From: Globobulimina sp.
Lineage: Eukaryota; Foraminifera; Rotaliida
Length of the DNA stretch: 6,281 nt
Assembly (NCBI GenBank): GCA_003354225.1
Contig: PIVH01000322.1
Coordinates: 1-6,281, forward strand
Reading direction: 5' to 3'
Shown here: positions 5,457 to 6,281 of the stretch, one piece after another
Position numbering within the stretch: position 1 is the stretch's first letter
How the letters are laid out: every line of letters begins with the position of its first letter
Notes under the pieces: generated by a model
The model's input: only the letters and a program-made list of their open reading frames with translations
Told to the model about the DNA's origin: nothing
Databases searched by the model: none
Made by a program: the position numbers and the translations under genes

Positions 5457-6281
5457 ATGTTTCAAGCAAATAAAGAAAAAGTTATTCAATCAAATGGCCA
5501 ACAACATGTACATAAGAAAAATATTGAAAAGGAACAATTATTCGCAACATTGCGTTTATGTTGTTATACTGTTTATGTTGTTATCAATAATATTTGTTCA
5601 ATAAATGATAACATGCACAACAATGTATCATTGATTTTAAATCACGATCTAGATAAATACAGTTCAAATGGCTTTAATATGGATGAGGTACAGAACCATG
5701 GTCATAATATGTCGGATAACAGTAAGAATTTATTAAATAAAAAGGCTTTTCGAATAATTGCATATTGCATATGTTTATGGTATTGGTTAGTACCTGATCT
5801 GTGTCAATACATTATGTATTTAAATAAATTATCGAATAGTTTATCAGCAAAATCCAAAACTGCAATGCATTTATTGATTGCAGCCTTTTCTTTATATATA
5901 ATTGCAATCATATTGGTAGCTGCTAAATATATATTTAAAAATGGTATGAATGAACATGATAAATCTTACTTTTATGTAACTTCGTTTCTTGATGATCGGT
6001 AATAATAACAAAAAAGTAGGATTTAAAATGTTTTTAATTCCAAAGATTGGAAAGTTATCACAAGATTGGCACAGTTATTATTTGTGATTGGTTCGATTTT
6101 AATGGTAATCAGTGACGTTTATGTGATAAATGCAGAATGTACTCATTTTGCATTTGGATATAAATCTACATCGGAGAGTAGATATTGTGGAATTGCACAA
6201 ATTACCACACATTTGATTGGTATTTTGTTGCCGATTTATATTAGTTTAGACATTGAATTTGAGATAAATAATATTTTTCGT
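5457..6281 (+). CDS. multi-pass membrane protein, 3' part beyond window
   Basis: I do not recognise the family. Exons 5457-5943 and 6046-6281, joined across a 102-base intron (GTATGA to CCAAAG), give 241 residues still open at the window edge. Five hydrophobic segments are visible, at about residues 28-47, 97-122, 136-156, 166-188 and 210-230. Between the first two lies a polar, Asn/His-rich loop of roughly 50 residues. Cysteines occur in the segment-4/5 loop (AECTHF, RYCGIA), which could be extracellular. Seven segments overall would fit a receptor or transporter, but that is speculation. The ATG at 5457 is only a candidate start. The same frame is open back to 5032 in the amine-oxidase gene, so this may be its C-terminal extension. 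Codons are AT-ending, unlike the oxidase FAD exon. If the intron is not removed, the frame stops at 6000-6002 after TSFLDDR. Confidence 0.5.
5944..6045 (+). other. intron in membrane-protein gene
   Basis: A 102-base phase-1 intron with GTATGA donor and ATTCCAAAG acceptor. It removes four in-frame TAA codons (6000, 6003, 6006, 6024) and joins IFKN to DWKVITR, keeping a hydrophobic-segment pattern. The other GT sites nearby (5976, 5999) do not give the right phase with this acceptor. Confidence 0.6.

Noticed and set aside
1-6281. CRISPR array, tRNA, rRNA, transposon or viral gene
   Set aside because: No regularly spaced direct repeats, cloverleaf, rRNA core, transposase or reverse-transcriptase motif was seen on either strand.

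Overview
The window looks like nuclear DNA of an AT-rich, intron-containing unicellular eukaryote. The evidence is gene fragments that join into recognisable proteins only after removal of short GT-AG introns (55-160 bases). Other signs are an AATAAA-type poly(A) signal, A-rich start-codon contexts, and non-coding DNA at roughly 30% GC with (TA)n and homopolymer runs. There is no operon-like layout and no ribosome-binding site. The lineage cannot be fixed from the sequence. The style (TA-rich introns, lysine/asparagine-rich insertions) would suit a rhizarian such as a foraminiferan, but that is only a guess. All gene models are on the + strand.

Layout. 1-257: upstream region with no gene. 258-1111: a complete three-exon gene for ETHE1-type persulfide dioxygenase, with a poly(A) signal at 1133. 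1112-2016: a long intergenic stretch with a possible decayed gene on the minus strand (1612-1900). 2017-2324: a very small two-exon gene for an atypical basic helix-loop-helix (bHLH) protein. 2325-2583: a short spacer holding an inverted, diverged copy of a piece of the next gene. 2584 to about 5456: a multi-exon gene whose protein begins with two probable Tudor-like modules separated by a strongly basic, nuclear-localisation-like stretch. A flavin amine-oxidase N-terminal domain follows, so the whole resembles a chromatin-associated LSD1/KDM1-like oxidase. 5457-6281: a multi-pass membrane protein that runs off the end of the window.

The two most interesting points concern the last block. First, the architecture Tudor-like / basic stretch / Tudor-like / FAD-oxidase is unusual, and the C-terminal half of the amine-oxidase fold is not visible anywhere in the window. 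Second, the reading frame of the oxidase runs with no stop straight into the membrane protein. Either two genes sit back to back with a hidden boundary, or this is a real fusion or rearrangement. The FAD-domain exon is also far more GC-rich (about 50-57% in its first part) than everything around it.

The genes do not form an obvious pathway. ETHE1 is a mitochondrial sulfide-detoxification enzyme, while the bHLH and Tudor/oxidase products are probably nuclear.
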